Made by a program: the position numbers and the translations under genes. From Hermatobates lingyangjiaoensis (Eukaryota; Arthropoda; Insecta; Hemiptera; Hermatobatidae), in assembly GCA_026182355.1 (NCBI GenBank), contig JAPFBL010001929.1, forward strand, positions 1 to 64,000: a stretch of 64,000 nt of DNA, written 5' to 3'. Below are positions 1 through 10,058 of the stretch, piece after piece; position 1 is the stretch's first letter; the number at the start of each line of letters is the position of its first letter. Below the pieces are notes generated by a model, which was not told the DNA's origin, did not search any database, and saw only the letters and a list, made by a program, of their open reading frames with translations.

Positions 1-27
1 TTACCACAATGAAACGTTTTTGAAACA

Positions 28-66
28 ATGCTCTAAGGCCTTTCGTCAACACATCGTCAGAAGCAA
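28..66 (-). ncRNA. Hammerhead ribozyme motif, AGGCCU type, PLE 3' flank
   Basis: On the minus strand: CUGACGA core (54-60), a short weak stem II, GAA, the palindrome AGGCCU and a U at the predicted cleavage site. It lies about 120 nt downstream of the stop of the PLE endonuclease fragment at 182-470, where a PLE terminal repeat should be. Stem II and stem I have decayed. Confidence 0.55.
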
Positions 67-181
67 TTGAATAAAAAATAATAAATACTTGTTAACCTGG
101 GCTGATTGAAGTTTCCAGAATTGTTGGTAACCCTGAATATGTTTAATGATGAAGAAGTCTTCATCTTTTAATTATTCGTAA

Positions 182-470
182 TCAAAACTTCATCCAATTT
201 ATAGAGTCCTTGGCTTTATTCATCAACTTCTCATAAAATTCTTTAGACGCACTTTCCACGATATTTCTTCTTCTTTCTGAAGACACATATATTAATTCAT
301 TTGCTTCATTTCTAGTTAATCACATGATACTGTTTCTTATGTGCATGAACAAGCACTCTTTTCGTCTTCTCTTCTGATGAATTTTTGTGTTGTTTTATCC
401 TTGTAAGAAGACCTTAGCTCGTTTGTCCAATGTAAGACATTTCACAGTCAGTACATGGTATCCTGTATAC
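182..470 (-). pseudogene. PLE GIY-YIG endonuclease C-terminal fragment
   Basis: Reading the minus strand from 470, the frame gives VYRIPCTDCEMSYIGQTS, the GIY and YIG signature strands of the PLE endonuclease with the usual inserted Cys-x2-Cys. A stop follows at once, then LLTRIKQHK (the catalytic-arginine helix) and a His-rich piece matching the second half of the PLE Zn-binding motif. After a frameshift come ERRRNIVESASKEFYEKL and a final stop at 182-184. In PLEs this domain nicks target DNA for primed reverse transcription. The copy is dead (internal stop plus frameshift) and 5'-truncated at a TA-rich tract (471-484). A hammerhead lies just downstream. Confidence 0.8.
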
Positions 471-502
471 ATGTATATATATAAAAAGAAAGGACTGTTG
501 TG

Positions 503-503
503 T

Positions 504-545
<42 letters not shown>
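503..545. repeat. (GA)n microsatellite
   Basis: Almost pure GA dinucleotide run. It produces an artefactual Arg-Glu reading frame on the plus strand. Confidence 0.95.
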
Positions 546-548
<3 letters not shown>

Positions 549-595
549 TTGCTGTTGAGTTGCTGTTTGCCACTAAAAAACTCATCTTATTTTTA

Positions 596-640
596 TTCTT
601 CTTCTCCTCATAACGACGAGGTCAAAATATTAAAGTGAGT
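596..640 (+). ncRNA. Decayed hammerhead motif, AUAU type
   Basis: Core reads CUCAUAA instead of CUGANGA. Stem II GAC/GUC is kept (615-617/621-623), G12 is A, then AUAU and a GTGAGT at 635-640. The flank after it is shared with the copies at 43704 and 51517. Confidence 0.5.
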
Positions 641-730
641 TGCGTGTTGTTTCTACATGTTCTTTTATTCAATCGTTTGATATATATATATATATATAAA
701 GACCACTTATAAAAGAGATTAAAAATCTAA

Positions 731-768
731 ATACCATATTTTGACTGTCCCATCGTCAGTTAGAAAGA
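731..768 (-). ncRNA. Decayed hammerhead motif, left arm of inverted pair
   Basis: Minus-strand core CUGACGA (753-759) followed by a GAC/GUC-like hairpin and an AUAU-like stem III; G12 is lost. It faces the plus-strand copy at 831-876. Confidence 0.45.
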
Positions 769-830
769 TGCTGGTAACACCGACGACAAGTAAAGACTGA
801 GTTGTCACTTGCCTTCGGAACGACTCATTT

Positions 831-876
831 CTTTCTACCTGATGATGGGGCAGTCAAAATATTGTGGTGAGTTTTT
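831..876 (+). ncRNA. Hammerhead motif, AUAU type
   Basis: CUGAUGA at 839-845, imperfect stem II, AAAAUAUU in place of GAAAUAUU, and GTGAGT at 867-872. The core is complete but G12 has become A. Confidence 0.55.
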
Positions 877-977
877 GTTATCTCTTTATATGTGGTTTTT
901 TCTGTGAATTTAGTTTACTGCATTGTTTCATTTACTTACTTATATATACATATATATTTTCTTCTCGCCGTTCCACT

Positions 978-1030
978 TCCTTTCCTGAGGATGACCGTTA
1001 AAAAAAGGGTTGAAATGTTGAAAGTGAGTC
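978..1030 (+). ncRNA. Hammerhead motif with CUGAGGA core
   Basis: CUGAGGA (985-991), one extra base, stem II GACC/GGUU (993-996/1008-1011), GAAAUGUU and GTGAGT at 1024-1029. Sister copy at 4915-4964. Confidence 0.65.
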
Positions 1031-1069
1031 ATCGTATCTGTTATTCATTCTTGTTTCTTTCTGTTTTCA

Positions 1070-1070
1070 A

Positions 1071-1097
<27 letters not shown>
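1070..1097. repeat. (AT)n microsatellite
   Basis: Pure AT dinucleotides bounding the module that carries the hammerhead at 978-1030. Confidence 0.95.
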
Positions 1098-1104
<7 letters not shown>

Positions 1105-1149
1105 CACATAAACACTTTCAATAGATTTTTCTGCATCTAGTGTTCAGTT

Positions 1150-1191
1150 GACTCTGACGAAACCGCTTGTTACGGTTGAAAGATCTTAGTC
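1150..1191 (+). ncRNA. Hammerhead ribozyme, AGAUCU type, textbook copy
   Basis: Every part is present: stem I GACU (1150-1153) with AGUC (1188-1191); core CUGACGA (1154-1160); stem II AACCG/CGGUU (1161-1165/1173-1177) around a 7-nt loop; GAA (1178-1180); self-complementary AGAUCU as stem III (1181-1186); U at the cleavage position (1187). Predicted cleavage is between 1187 and 1188. Unlike most copies here, no extra base sits between core and stem II. This is a type I hammerhead with minimal stem III, as known from PLE terminal repeats. Confidence 0.88.
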
Positions 1192-1287
1192 TTGTTTTCC
1201 CATTTCTTATTGTGGTTTGATCATTGAGATTATATATATATATAATAATTAAATAAAACGGTCCAACGGACTTTTAAATATAAACCA

Positions 1288-1292
<5 letters not shown>

Positions 1293-1329
<37 letters not shown>

Positions 1330-1342
1330 TAGATAGATAAAA
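1293..1342. repeat. (TA)n then (GATA)n
   Basis: TA run to about 1327, continuing into three to four GATA units. Confidence 0.95.
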
Positions 1343-2138
1343 GTATCGACAGTGGAATAGAAAGAGAACAAAAGGACTCGGTCAGTTCTGTCGGTCGGTC
1401 GTTCTCTAAAAATATAAAAAATTAAAAATAATTTTTTTGTTTAATCCTTGTGATATTTTCTTCATTAATTACATCACTTTTTATTGAAATTACTTTTATT
1501 TTATTGAAATTTTTTATTTTAATATTATATATATAATATATATATAAACAAATTAGCAATACTTTCTGACCACCTAGAAATCATTTTAATATCTTTCTTG
1601 TGTTTTTGTCCTTTTCTTATGAAGATAATAATAACATTATAAGTTCAAAAAGTAAAAAATTGCGTGATCTGACTTTTTTAAATGTGTACCTAAGGTATAA
1701 GGCTACTTCTCACAGTAATAATTGTTTGCAGAGTCGATACATAAAGGTTTTGTCTTTAGTGCGGTCGGTATTGGAGGAAAGTTTATTTATTGGTTATTTA
1801 TGTCCTAATTTATTTTTGAATGGTTAATAGTAACTTTATTCTTATCATACTTGTGTATAATATTAGCAGACTTGCCCATCATGGACGGGTATTTAACAGA
1901 AATTCAGTTAAATATTGCGTCCAAATTTGATTTTATTCTAAGCATACTTCTTATTTAGAAGGCGGGTAGGTAAAACTCAATTTTTTAAAGCCAGCAAATT
2001 ATCATAAACGTAAACAAAATTTAAATCAACTGACAATTCTTACTTCTTACACTATCAAGTACTTTAAGAAAACTATATATTTAGCTATATATTTGTATAC
2101 CTGTGAGTGATCAAACTACAATATGAAATTGAAAAAAA
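1343..2138. other. AT-rich DNA, no gene seen
   Basis: Only a short AT-rich frame at 1600-1827 with no recognisable domain. Nothing else supported. Confidence 0.6.
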
Positions 2139-2183
2139 AAGACTAAGATCTTTTAACCGTAACAAGCGGTCTTCGTCAGCAAA
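2139..2183 (-). ncRNA. Decayed hammerhead, AGAUCU type
   Basis: Minus-strand CUGACGA (2173-2179), ACCG/CGGU stem II, then AAA instead of GAA and AGAUCUU. Same family as 1150-1191. Confidence 0.6.
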
Positions 2184-4084
2184 AAAACGAACTGTATAGC
2201 TAGCTACACAAAGCTTAAAAGACTATAACTTCCCTTCTACTTTGAATTTCCAGTCCATTGCAATCTTAGCTTTTAATTGAGCATATAAAAACCTACTGTA
2301 TAGGTCTCAGATTGCTAATAATTATGTTGCCTGTGTCTGCTGGTGACAAATTTTTGGAGAAACAAACAGAAATTTTTGTAAGAGTAGATTCGGTTTCTGT
2401 AATGTATTAAACGTAAAGGTAACTTGAAATGAGTCAGTTCTAAGCAATGTACAGACAAAACCTTTCTTTTATTTATATAGATATTCTATTTGAAGTCATT
2501 ATGTTCCTTTTTAGTAATTAATTAAATTGTAATGATTCGTTGAGATACTCTTCAATAAATAAATGGTAGAGTATTTTGTACTGAAAAAAAATCTATAGAT
2601 ATAATAAATATTATTTCTCATTTTTGAATGATCTGGTAGTATTGGCATAATGTATATATAAATACGTGACTTGATATTTTGATAACTGGTCGATGACATG
2701 CGTGGATTCTGAATGGCCCTATTGGAAAGCCCTTTGAATAGGTTGTGAATCGCGTGGCAGGACACGTGTGCTTTGGCCGACCCCCCTCACGCATTGCCTT
2801 CGAAACAATTCAACGCTCACACCATATCAATATTATTCACATTATATTCGACTCGATGCTTTAGCAAAGAGAGTTTCGTTTATATACTCTTAACAAAGTC
2901 ATCATGGGTCGTATCGTCTTTTCAAATTGAAATATGAAGTAATTGTTAATATCATATTCTTGCTATGTCATAATATATTTCCTTTCCTTCTTTGTGATGT
3001 TGATTGTCAGATTGATTTGATAACTGGTTGTCATATTTGAATCAGATGGATGGATGAGGATGGATGTAGGATAGGGACCTAGGAAGGTGCAGGGTCTCCC
3101 CCCACTGTGAGGCCTCCCCCACCCACACAGTATCTCTATATATAAAATTCGTGAGTTTGTTTGTTTGGTCACCCATTTTCCGTGGAGATAGAGACCTGAA
3201 ATTAAATATATATTATTTCTTACCTGAATAATGTTAAATAAAAGAAAATTATCACTATATTCCCAAAATTTTAGCCAGGGCAGCAAGTGTCTTGCGTGCT
3301 CGCCGATGACAGTAGTCAAAACTGGTTGTTATATTTTAATCAGATGGATAGACGAGGATGGATGTACTTCTATATATATATAAGGATAACATTCAATATA
3401 TCTTGAGTCATGTTAAGAATACTATATCAAAAGCTTGGGCCATATAAGAATCTGTTTCCATGCCTTAACAACAAGAAAAAACAATTAAAATTATCCCTGT
3501 CAATCATGTTCAGTGAATTAATTTCAATACCTATTGTTATAATGAGTGACAGAAAGGGTCACGGGTGGTCTAGTTTTATATAAGATATACCCAAACATGG
3601 GTCTGTCAATTTGTGACACTGACGGTGAGGCAGCTGTTAGTCTGACTTGCTCCCAGCATTAAAGATTAACTAGTGAAAAAGACATTTGTCCGAGATCACT
3701 ACCGTCGTCCCGCGGGATGGGCTTAGATGGATGGTCCTGCATCCACATTGTACAGAATTGGGAACCCATCTTAAATCCAAAGTTCGTTTATTCACAAATA
3801 ATGTGGATATTGAACATGATTTGAGATAAGCACCTTTAGATCGCTATAACGAATGGACTTGAAGTCAATGAATGTAATAAACTCCTCGGTCCTCCAAACT
3901 TTATTATCCAGCCTCTGAACCTAAACGTCTGTCTTCCCAATCCCCCTGACTCCTAACCTCACCTTCTTTTTCGCCTGACTGAAAGTACCATTCTTGTAAC
4001 TTAGTAGATATAAATAAGGTCATGCCACCAAAAACATGACGTCTCCGCATATCACAATTATATAGTATTACTGGCTTTTCCGAT
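2184..4084. other. No gene seen; two short related repeats
   Basis: About 55 bp around 3010-3066 (AACTGGTTGTCATATTTGAA then a GATG-rich stretch) recurs at 3318-3365. A Helitron-like TCTATATATAAAA start sits at about 3132. No reading frame is convincing. Confidence 0.5.
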
Positions 4085-4560
4085 TATAGTGCATTATTAT
4101 GTCTCTTCACACGCAGGCTTATAACAGAGTTACTGATCATTCGGCTTATAATAGAATATTACATCCTTCATAGAACAAGCTTATAACAGGATTACAGATC
4201 CTTCAGTATATAATAGAATATTACGTCACTTCATAGAGCAGGCTTATAACAGTTATAACAGGATAACTGACCTTATCGCTTCTAGTGGAATAAGTCACTT
4301 CACAGGAATACTTATAACAGAATTACTTATCCTTCAGCTTATAATACAATATTATGTCACTTCATAGAAGAGGTTTATAACAAAATTACTGTTCCTTCAA
4401 TTTTTAATAGAATATTACGTCACTTAATAGACCAGGCTTACAACAGAATTACTGATTCTAAGCCTTATATTAGAATATTACGTCACCTCACAGGACAGGC
4501 TTATAACAGAATTACTGATCTTCCAGTTTATAATAGAATACTAGGTCAACAGGAATGGCT
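4085..4560. repeat. Diverged ~62-bp minisatellite, about 7 units
   Basis: Units alternate GGCTTATAACAGAATTACTG with a CTTATAATAGAATATTACG block followed by a TCACTTCATAGA block. Copies differ by substitutions and small indels, so the array is old. Confidence 0.85.
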
Positions 4561-4914
4561 GTCAGGTCTGCAACTGTTAATTACGAGTTAGAGCAAAGTG
4601 CACGGAAAGTTTCGTTGGTTGGTCGATGTGGCCAACTTCTGTTACAACTAATTTGTTCTTAATGTTTCCACCTCAGCCATCACACTGTTAAACTTGCTCA
4701 ACACAAACTTCAAAAATCTTTGCCGTAACTCTTAAATTATTCATGTTTGCTTAAGAAGTACTAAGCGAAAAAAGTTCTGGGTATATCATTTTGTTTTAAC
4801 TTTATGAATATAAAGTAGTTATAGAAAAACAAATTAAATCAAACAATGTAATATCAATTACATAATGTAATCAAATAATCACCGTCAATAAAATAAATAA
4901 ATAAAAAATTACTT

Positions 4915-4964
4915 CCTTTCCTGAGGACGACTGTAAAAGGGTTGAAATAATATTGAAAGTGAGT
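4915..4964 (+). ncRNA. Hammerhead motif with CUGAGGA core
   Basis: CUGAGGA (4921-4927), extra C, stem II GAC/GUU (4929-4931/4941-4943), GAAA, an AU-rich stem III region and GTGAGT at 4959-4964. Sister of 978-1030. Confidence 0.65.
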
Positions 4965-6290
4965 CTTATTACCTAATTTTCATGCGTGTTTCTTTCTGAT
5001 TTAATGAAAGGTGTTTGTATATACAGAGGTGTAGAAGAAGCAATTAGAAAACACCCGGTATGTCTTATTAAAAGTTTGCAAGAAAGTTACGCCTTTAGTC
5101 TTAAAATACCGGTAAAAAAATATTATAAAATATCAAAACATATGAGAAGAAAATAAAAGTTTAATATCTTATAGAAATAGTTTAAGGAAAGTTTTGCAAT
5201 TAGTAATATGTTTATTGAGACAAAAATGATAATTTTGCTATAACGATTTGTTAAGTTCGCAAGCCGAAGTGTTATAAATACGAAAAGAAATGACATGTTT
5301 CTACTTAAATAACCTAAAAATTAAGTTTAATCATATTTGTTTGTTGATAAACAATTTAGAGAGTGGGTCGTGCCTCAAAAAAATATTTAAAAACATTACC
5401 TTAAAAAAAATTATCAGTCATATTACTTGTGTTTTATCCATTTGTTATTTAGGGGATTTTCTTTTTTATCATTAAACACTGTACTGCATCACTTGTTTAC
5501 TGAGAAATAAATTTATGATAAAAGGAGTACTTATCAGAAGCTGTAGGAAAGTTGGTTTTATTTGCTTCGAGCAAACAAAATCTAGGCTAGATCTGTGCTT
5601 TAGCAGAGAGCCCTGCTTTAAACTGCCTCCTCAACAACCTTACGAAATAACAACAGACTTCATCGATTAATTCATTTCAACAAGAATAACTGCATTTGAT
5701 ATGCTTTTAATGTTTATTGATTATTTAACAAACAAAAACTTATTGATAATGGAGAATACAAAACAAAATTATCGTGAGCACTTCTTATTTTATTAAGAGG
5801 TTGTTAATAATATTGTTTGAAAAAAAAACCCACCAGTCTTTCTAGCTTGTCATTTTAAGATGTCAATCATCAAAAACAAACTCAGCATTATTGATAGTGG
5901 CTCCAGGTTTTCATCTGTGGGTACGATGGTGATTTTAAAAGATGTAATAGAATAACTGAAGAAGAACGAAACATCTTACCACGTAATTATTCTTGCTCAT
6001 CATTCAGATCTTATCCATCTTACAGAGATAAACTAACAGTTTTTACAGGGTTATTTTACATTTAATAATTACTTATAGATTTTCCCTATTCGATTACCTA
6101 TACTACTACCCATAGCATGATTATGAGAAACTATTAATTTCTAAATGTCTTTAGTTTCTCTCTATTTCTAAAATATATATATACATATACTTTTTATATA
6201 TATATAATATATATATCTCAAACAATTGTTTGAGAATATATATATATTCTATGTATTGTTATTGAGGGCTAGGTCAAATAAAAGAAAATA
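4965..6290. other. AT-rich DNA, no gene seen
   Basis: A 61-codon AT-rich frame at 5290-5475 has no recognisable domain. TA-rich blocks lie at 6170-6245. Confidence 0.6.
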
Positions 6291-6303
6291 AACTCCTTTC
6301 TGG

Positions 6304-6341
6304 GCCGACGTTTCGATGTATTTGTACATCATCTTCAGGGC
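6304..6341 (-). ncRNA. Hammerhead ribozyme, ACGU type, textbook copy
   Basis: Minus strand: stem I GCC (6341-6339) with GGC (6306-6304); core CUGAAGA (6338-6332); one extra U; perfect 6-bp stem II GAUGUA/UACAUC with a 4-nt loop; GAA (6314-6312); ACGU as stem III (6311-6308); C at the cleavage position 6307. No core base deviates. Confidence 0.88.
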
Positions 6342-6848
6342 TAAAATTAGAGTAAGAACTATAATACATTTACCAAAAACAATCTACAACTCACATAGAG
6401 AAACTAACACAAATTTGAGACCAACAGATACATAACAAAAGGTTATTTTTTATAATCAGAGTTGTTGAGTTATACATCTATTTTAAAGTATCAGACAAAA
6501 GGAAATTAGTTTTACTTGGAAAGTGTGCTAATGGTTATTTAAGTTACATGAGAAATTATTAGTTATAAGTACAAAAAACACTACTTTTTTATTCATCTAT
6601 CATTTCAACAAACAGGGAGTTGTGAAACTATGAAGGTTACATAAGAAAGGTTAGTTTATGACTTAAGGTTATCATCCATGTTACAATGATTTACTATTGT
6701 TATTGTGACTGGTGATGGGAAAGAATGTTTGTATAAATATGGCTAAACTTTTCAATATCAGATCTAGAATTACAAGTGTTAGGAGTTTTTTGTATGTGTA
6801 TATGACCTAGCCCTTAAAAAACAAAACCTACCACATACAATATATATA

Positions 6849-6980
6849 TGCTTTTAAAAACTGGATGTCTGTTTCCACTTGGTTCAATTTCGTCTTATAT
6901 TTTTTCAAATTACGAAATTTTTTCTTTAATTCAGAGTTCAACTTAAAAATTAAATCACCATATTTTTTTAATTTATTATT
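6849..6980 (-). pseudogene. PLE N-terminal domain fragment
   Basis: It starts directly after the hammerhead at 6979-7018 in the same direction. The minus strand reads KYGDLIFKLNSELKKKFRNL and on to FLKAYIY, which fits the PLE N-terminal block (FGEL..., a basic helix, then FN/FL near a Cys) seen in the other fragments. It stops at a TA repeat (6840-6848). No RT is attached. Confidence 0.6.
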
Positions 6981-7018
6981 GGACATGTTTCGGTGTTACA
7001 TCCACCATCTTCAGCAAA
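6979..7018 (-). ncRNA. Hammerhead ribozyme, ACAUGU type
   Basis: Minus strand: UUG upstream pairs CAA downstream (stem I), core CUGAAGA (7014-7008), extra U, stem II GGUG/CACC, GAA, palindrome ACAUGU (6988-6983), C at the cleavage position 6982. All core residues are intact and the PLE N-terminal frame follows. Confidence 0.82.
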
Positions 7019-7232
7019 AAAAACACTTAAATATTTTTGAAACAATTAAAACTACACTTAACAAATTAATCTAATACTTAAAATCACATTGCAATAATAA
7101 ACATAAATGAACAGGTTAACAAAAGGTTACACAGCCAGGTTTGGGGTTGTCAGTGTTGGCATAACCAGCTCTACGATTCCAAACAAGCGCAACTGGTTGT
7201 TAAAGTTAACTTTTTGATCGTTCATACATATA

Positions 7233-7385
7233 TATAAAGATTTCACATAAACACGTGAAATAACAATCAATGATCAAACCACAATAAGAAAATGGGAAAA
7301 CAAGACTGATTAGTTGGGTTTTGACTTGCTTTATTGCGGTTAGCTCTTGTGTTTCCCATTTTCTTATTTGGTTTGTTCATTGATA
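7233..7385. repeat. Fold-back of AGAUCU-type PLE flank, hammerhead core lost
   Basis: The sequence after TGATCAAACCACAATAAG at 7271 recurs inverted at about 7350-7385 with a decayed centre. It begins with the TTTCAC/GTGAAA terminal hairpin (7240-7262). Confidence 0.7.
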
Positions 7386-7473
7386 TATATATATATATAT
7401 AAAATGAAAGGTCCGTAGGTACAATAAACACATTAACATATAAAAATAACAGAGAATGTCACTACAGAACTCA

Positions 7474-7507
7474 CTTCGATATTTCGACATCCGTCGTTAT
7501 CAGGAAG
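7474..7507 (-). ncRNA. Hammerhead, AUAU type
   Basis: Minus strand: CUUC/GAAG stem I (4 bp), core CUGAUAA (G8 to A), extra C, stem II GAC/GUC, GAA, AUAU, C at the cleavage position 7478, then GTGAGT. An inverted plus-strand partner at about 7545-7570 keeps CUGAUGA and the first strand of stem II but is cut before GAAA. Confidence 0.75.
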
Positions 7508-7732
7508 AAGTGCGAAGTTGCAGTATGCTTCTTAACGTGAGTACTTCGCACTTCTTCCTGATGACGACGGCTGACTAACAATGTTACCCCACATGCACCC
7601 TGTCACAGAGAATAAGGTAGACAAGAATTAATTTCTATTTCCATTTCCTCTGTTCATTTCTCAGTTTATCTTTTATTTATTTAGTATCATTTTTCCATAT
7701 ATTCTAATTTAATTATAAATTGATTCTAGTCT

Positions 7733-7880
7733 CAGGGCCAACGTCTTAACGCCCTATCCGAGGGACGACGTACTCAGATTTATTCACCTCCCGCGTGAAT
7801 AAATCAAGGGCCAGGTGGGGATTGAACCCCGGATTACCAGCCCAGAGGTGAGTACGTTAACCACTGTGCTAACTTGGCTT
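7733..7880 (-). mobile_element. tRNA-derived SINE, 5' part
   Basis: The minus strand has an A-box-like TTAGCACAGTGGTTAACG, a B-box-like GGGGTTCAATCCCC (7830-7817) and the family hairpin GATTTATTCAC...GTGAATAAATC. The tail is missing. Confidence 0.85.
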
Positions 7881-9485
7881 CTTCCTTCAATATGATAAGT
7901 ACGTATCGACTGAATCTTCAAGTAAATCGTAATTTGTTCTAACTAATGATCAAAAAAGGAAAAAAAAATACAGTAGTAACGAGCTGTTTATGAATGTATC
8001 GTAAAAGCCATGAATTTTAAGAAGAATACTTTTAAACATTTACTCCCAATCCAGAAATATTGCTCTTCTATAAATAAAATAGGCCATAAAGAGGAAATGA
8101 GGCAAAATTTCTGCCAATAGAACAGCACCAAATGTGAAACAAAAGAATAAGGCATCATATCTCTAACCGGAAAAAAGAAATTAATCTTTGTACTTTAGTA
8201 CATACAAGACCGAGCGAGTACTTCTTTGACAATCTTGAGAACTTAGCATCCACTGGTATCAGGGATCTATCTAGATTTATTCTTCTCTCGAGATGGTCCG
8301 AGTGGACCAGGGACGGGGGAGAATAGTCCCCTTGTGGTTTCACAAGCGGCCGACTTGCGGCCTATGTGTGCTCTCTCTCGAGACGGCCACTGTAACCTAA
8401 CCTGACCTAACCTATATATTATCTAATTAATAGGTAAGTTTAACATAAACTAAGTAATCAATAATACATTAAATCATTTCTGTTTAATATTTGATATATT
8501 TGTAGAATTTTTTATGAGAACTTTTTGTCGAAGAACTCGAACAAAAAGAATTTTAGCTTTCCTTTTTTTAATTAAATCTTAAAATAAAAAATCGATCGTT
8601 TCATGGAACAGTAAATGTTTCTGAAGTTTGTTTAGAGGAAGCTGAGCTGTGTGACAGTTGAGATAGGAGTATTAAGGGTAAATTAGTTGAACAGTAGTTA
8701 GCCGCAAAACACACTGGGGACGAAGAGCAGATGGTGTTTCAAATGGGCGCTCATGCAGAATTCACTCACCCCACAGCGCTTCCCCTCAACACCCCCGCAT
8801 CACCCCTCTCCTTTCTCCAAAAATATCCTAATAAAAAAACCAGATTTATTTTTAACTTTGTTTTTAATTATCTTGTTTTTCTTCTGTTTTTGGTTGATAT
8901 TTCAATCGTTTTTCTTTTTAAAATTGCATTTCATTGCAATTTGTATCTAACATACATGTGATACGAAAAAAATGGAATAGTTATTCTCTTATTACGTACT
9001 CTAGCGGCTGAACCCATGTGACTGGTTTTAAACTTTCTTTATCTTCAAGAATAAAAAGTTGGACAATCTCCAAAACCGAAACTTTCGGGACGTTTTATAT
9101 TATCAACTATGAAACTGATAAACAGCATACGATTTCGGAACTTTGGGCATTGTCTAAAGCAACTTATATCATATATGGTAACTGAGGGATAGCATTCGAA
9201 TTCGATGGATAACAATATCCAGTTATACTGACATTTCCAGAATATTCTATTACAAAAAGATAATTTGGAACTGGTGTTCCACAATACCCAGTTACATTGT
9301 AGTTTCAGAATATAGTATTACACAGGTTGTTGTGTACTATGCAATTACACAGTTAATCCAAAGTAAAAAGATTGTTATTCGAGAAAATAAAATTAAAATT
9401 AGTGAAGAAACATGCATTGTTAAGTTTGGTTGTATAAATGAAGGATTTCTAATAGGAATTTTCAAGGTAAGAAACACACTTACAA
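7881..9485. other. No gene seen
   Basis: GC-richer patches at 8280-8410 and 8700-8830 hold only short frames with no recognised domain. The TTAGG-like tract at 8393-8414 is listed separately. Confidence 0.5.
8393..8414. repeat. Short TTAGG-like (TAACC)4 tract
   Basis: Four tandem TAACC-type units, one with A to G. This is the arthropod-type telomere pentamer read in reverse. It is too short to be more than a hint. Confidence 0.4.
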
Positions 9486-9518
9486 ACACAAATTTTCGGG
9501 GAATCCGTCTTCAGAAGA
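9486..9518 (-). ncRNA. Hammerhead, AAUU type, left arm
   Basis: Minus strand: CUGAAGA (9514-9508), extra C, stem II derived from GGA...UCC, GAA, AAUU, U, then GTTTGTAAGTG. It faces the decayed copy at 9624. Confidence 0.65.
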
Positions 9519-9623
9519 AAATGAGAAAGGGAGACCAAGCACACTGAAGATGCAACGGAAAGTAACCGACCCGGTAGCCCACTTGCCGTCCGTCTACAGC
9601 GTGCTTGTTCTCCCTCTCTCTTT

Positions 9624-9665
9624 TCTCCTGAGGTCGGATTGCCCAAATATTTGAGTTGGTAAGTA
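9624..9665 (+). ncRNA. Decayed hammerhead, AAUU type, right arm
   Basis: CUGAGGU (9628-9634), decayed stem II, AAAUAUUU in place of GAAAAUUU, then GGTAAGT. Confidence 0.5.
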
Positions 9666-9802
9666 TTGTGTTACTCTTCTTCGATTTTGATCTCGTATTG
9701 TCTCCAGTCTGGATCATATTTTCGATTCCATAGTATATATATAGTTTAAAGATGGGTTTCTTCAGGATTATTGGTTTCAAGAAATACACTCCTGTTTATA
9801 CT

Positions 9803-9840
9803 CCGACGTTTCGCCAAAAATTGATTGGCATTTTCAAGGC
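9803..9840 (-). ncRNA. Hammerhead, ACGU type, U3-A8 core
   Basis: Minus strand: UUGAAAA core (9837-9831), extra U, stem II GCCAA/UUGGC, GAA, ACGU, C at 9805. C3 and G8 are replaced together by U3 and A8. Confidence 0.65.
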
Positions 9841-9953
9841 TTGTTTTTGAGAAAGAAAATATTTATGATCCATGCCTGTAAATGGTCCATACGGTCTATA
9901 TAATGCTGATAGAAACATGCATGGACCGTAAATAGTTTCTTCCTCAAAAAGAA

Positions 9954-9992
9954 GCCTTGAAAATGCCAAACAATTTTTGGCGAAACGTCGGC
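9954..9992 (+). ncRNA. Hammerhead, ACGU type, U3-A8 core
   Basis: Stem I GCC (9954-9956)/GGC (9990-9992); core UUGAAAA (9957-9963); extra U; stem II GCCAA/UUGGC; GAA (9982-9984); ACGU; C at 9989. Confidence 0.7.
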
Positions 9993-10058
9993 ATATAAAC
10001 AGGAGTGTGAATTCTTTAGACCAAAAGTCCTCAAGAAACCCATCATTGAACTTTAGAA

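Larger units (their letters stand above)
9747..10058. repeat. PLE fold-back with two ACGU hammerheads
   Basis: The block beginning AAAGATGGGTTTCTT at 9748 recurs inverted and ends at about 10058. The ~150-bp arms have diverged and flank a short centre. TATA runs lie at both outer ends. Confidence 0.8.

Noticed and set aside
2963..3319. 118-codon minus-strand gene
   Set aside because: It covers a short duplicated repeat and a TATA-containing Helitron-like start; no domain.
4085..4560. CRISPR array
   Set aside because: Repeats are diverged, there are no uniform spacers, and the genome is eukaryotic; it is a minisatellite.
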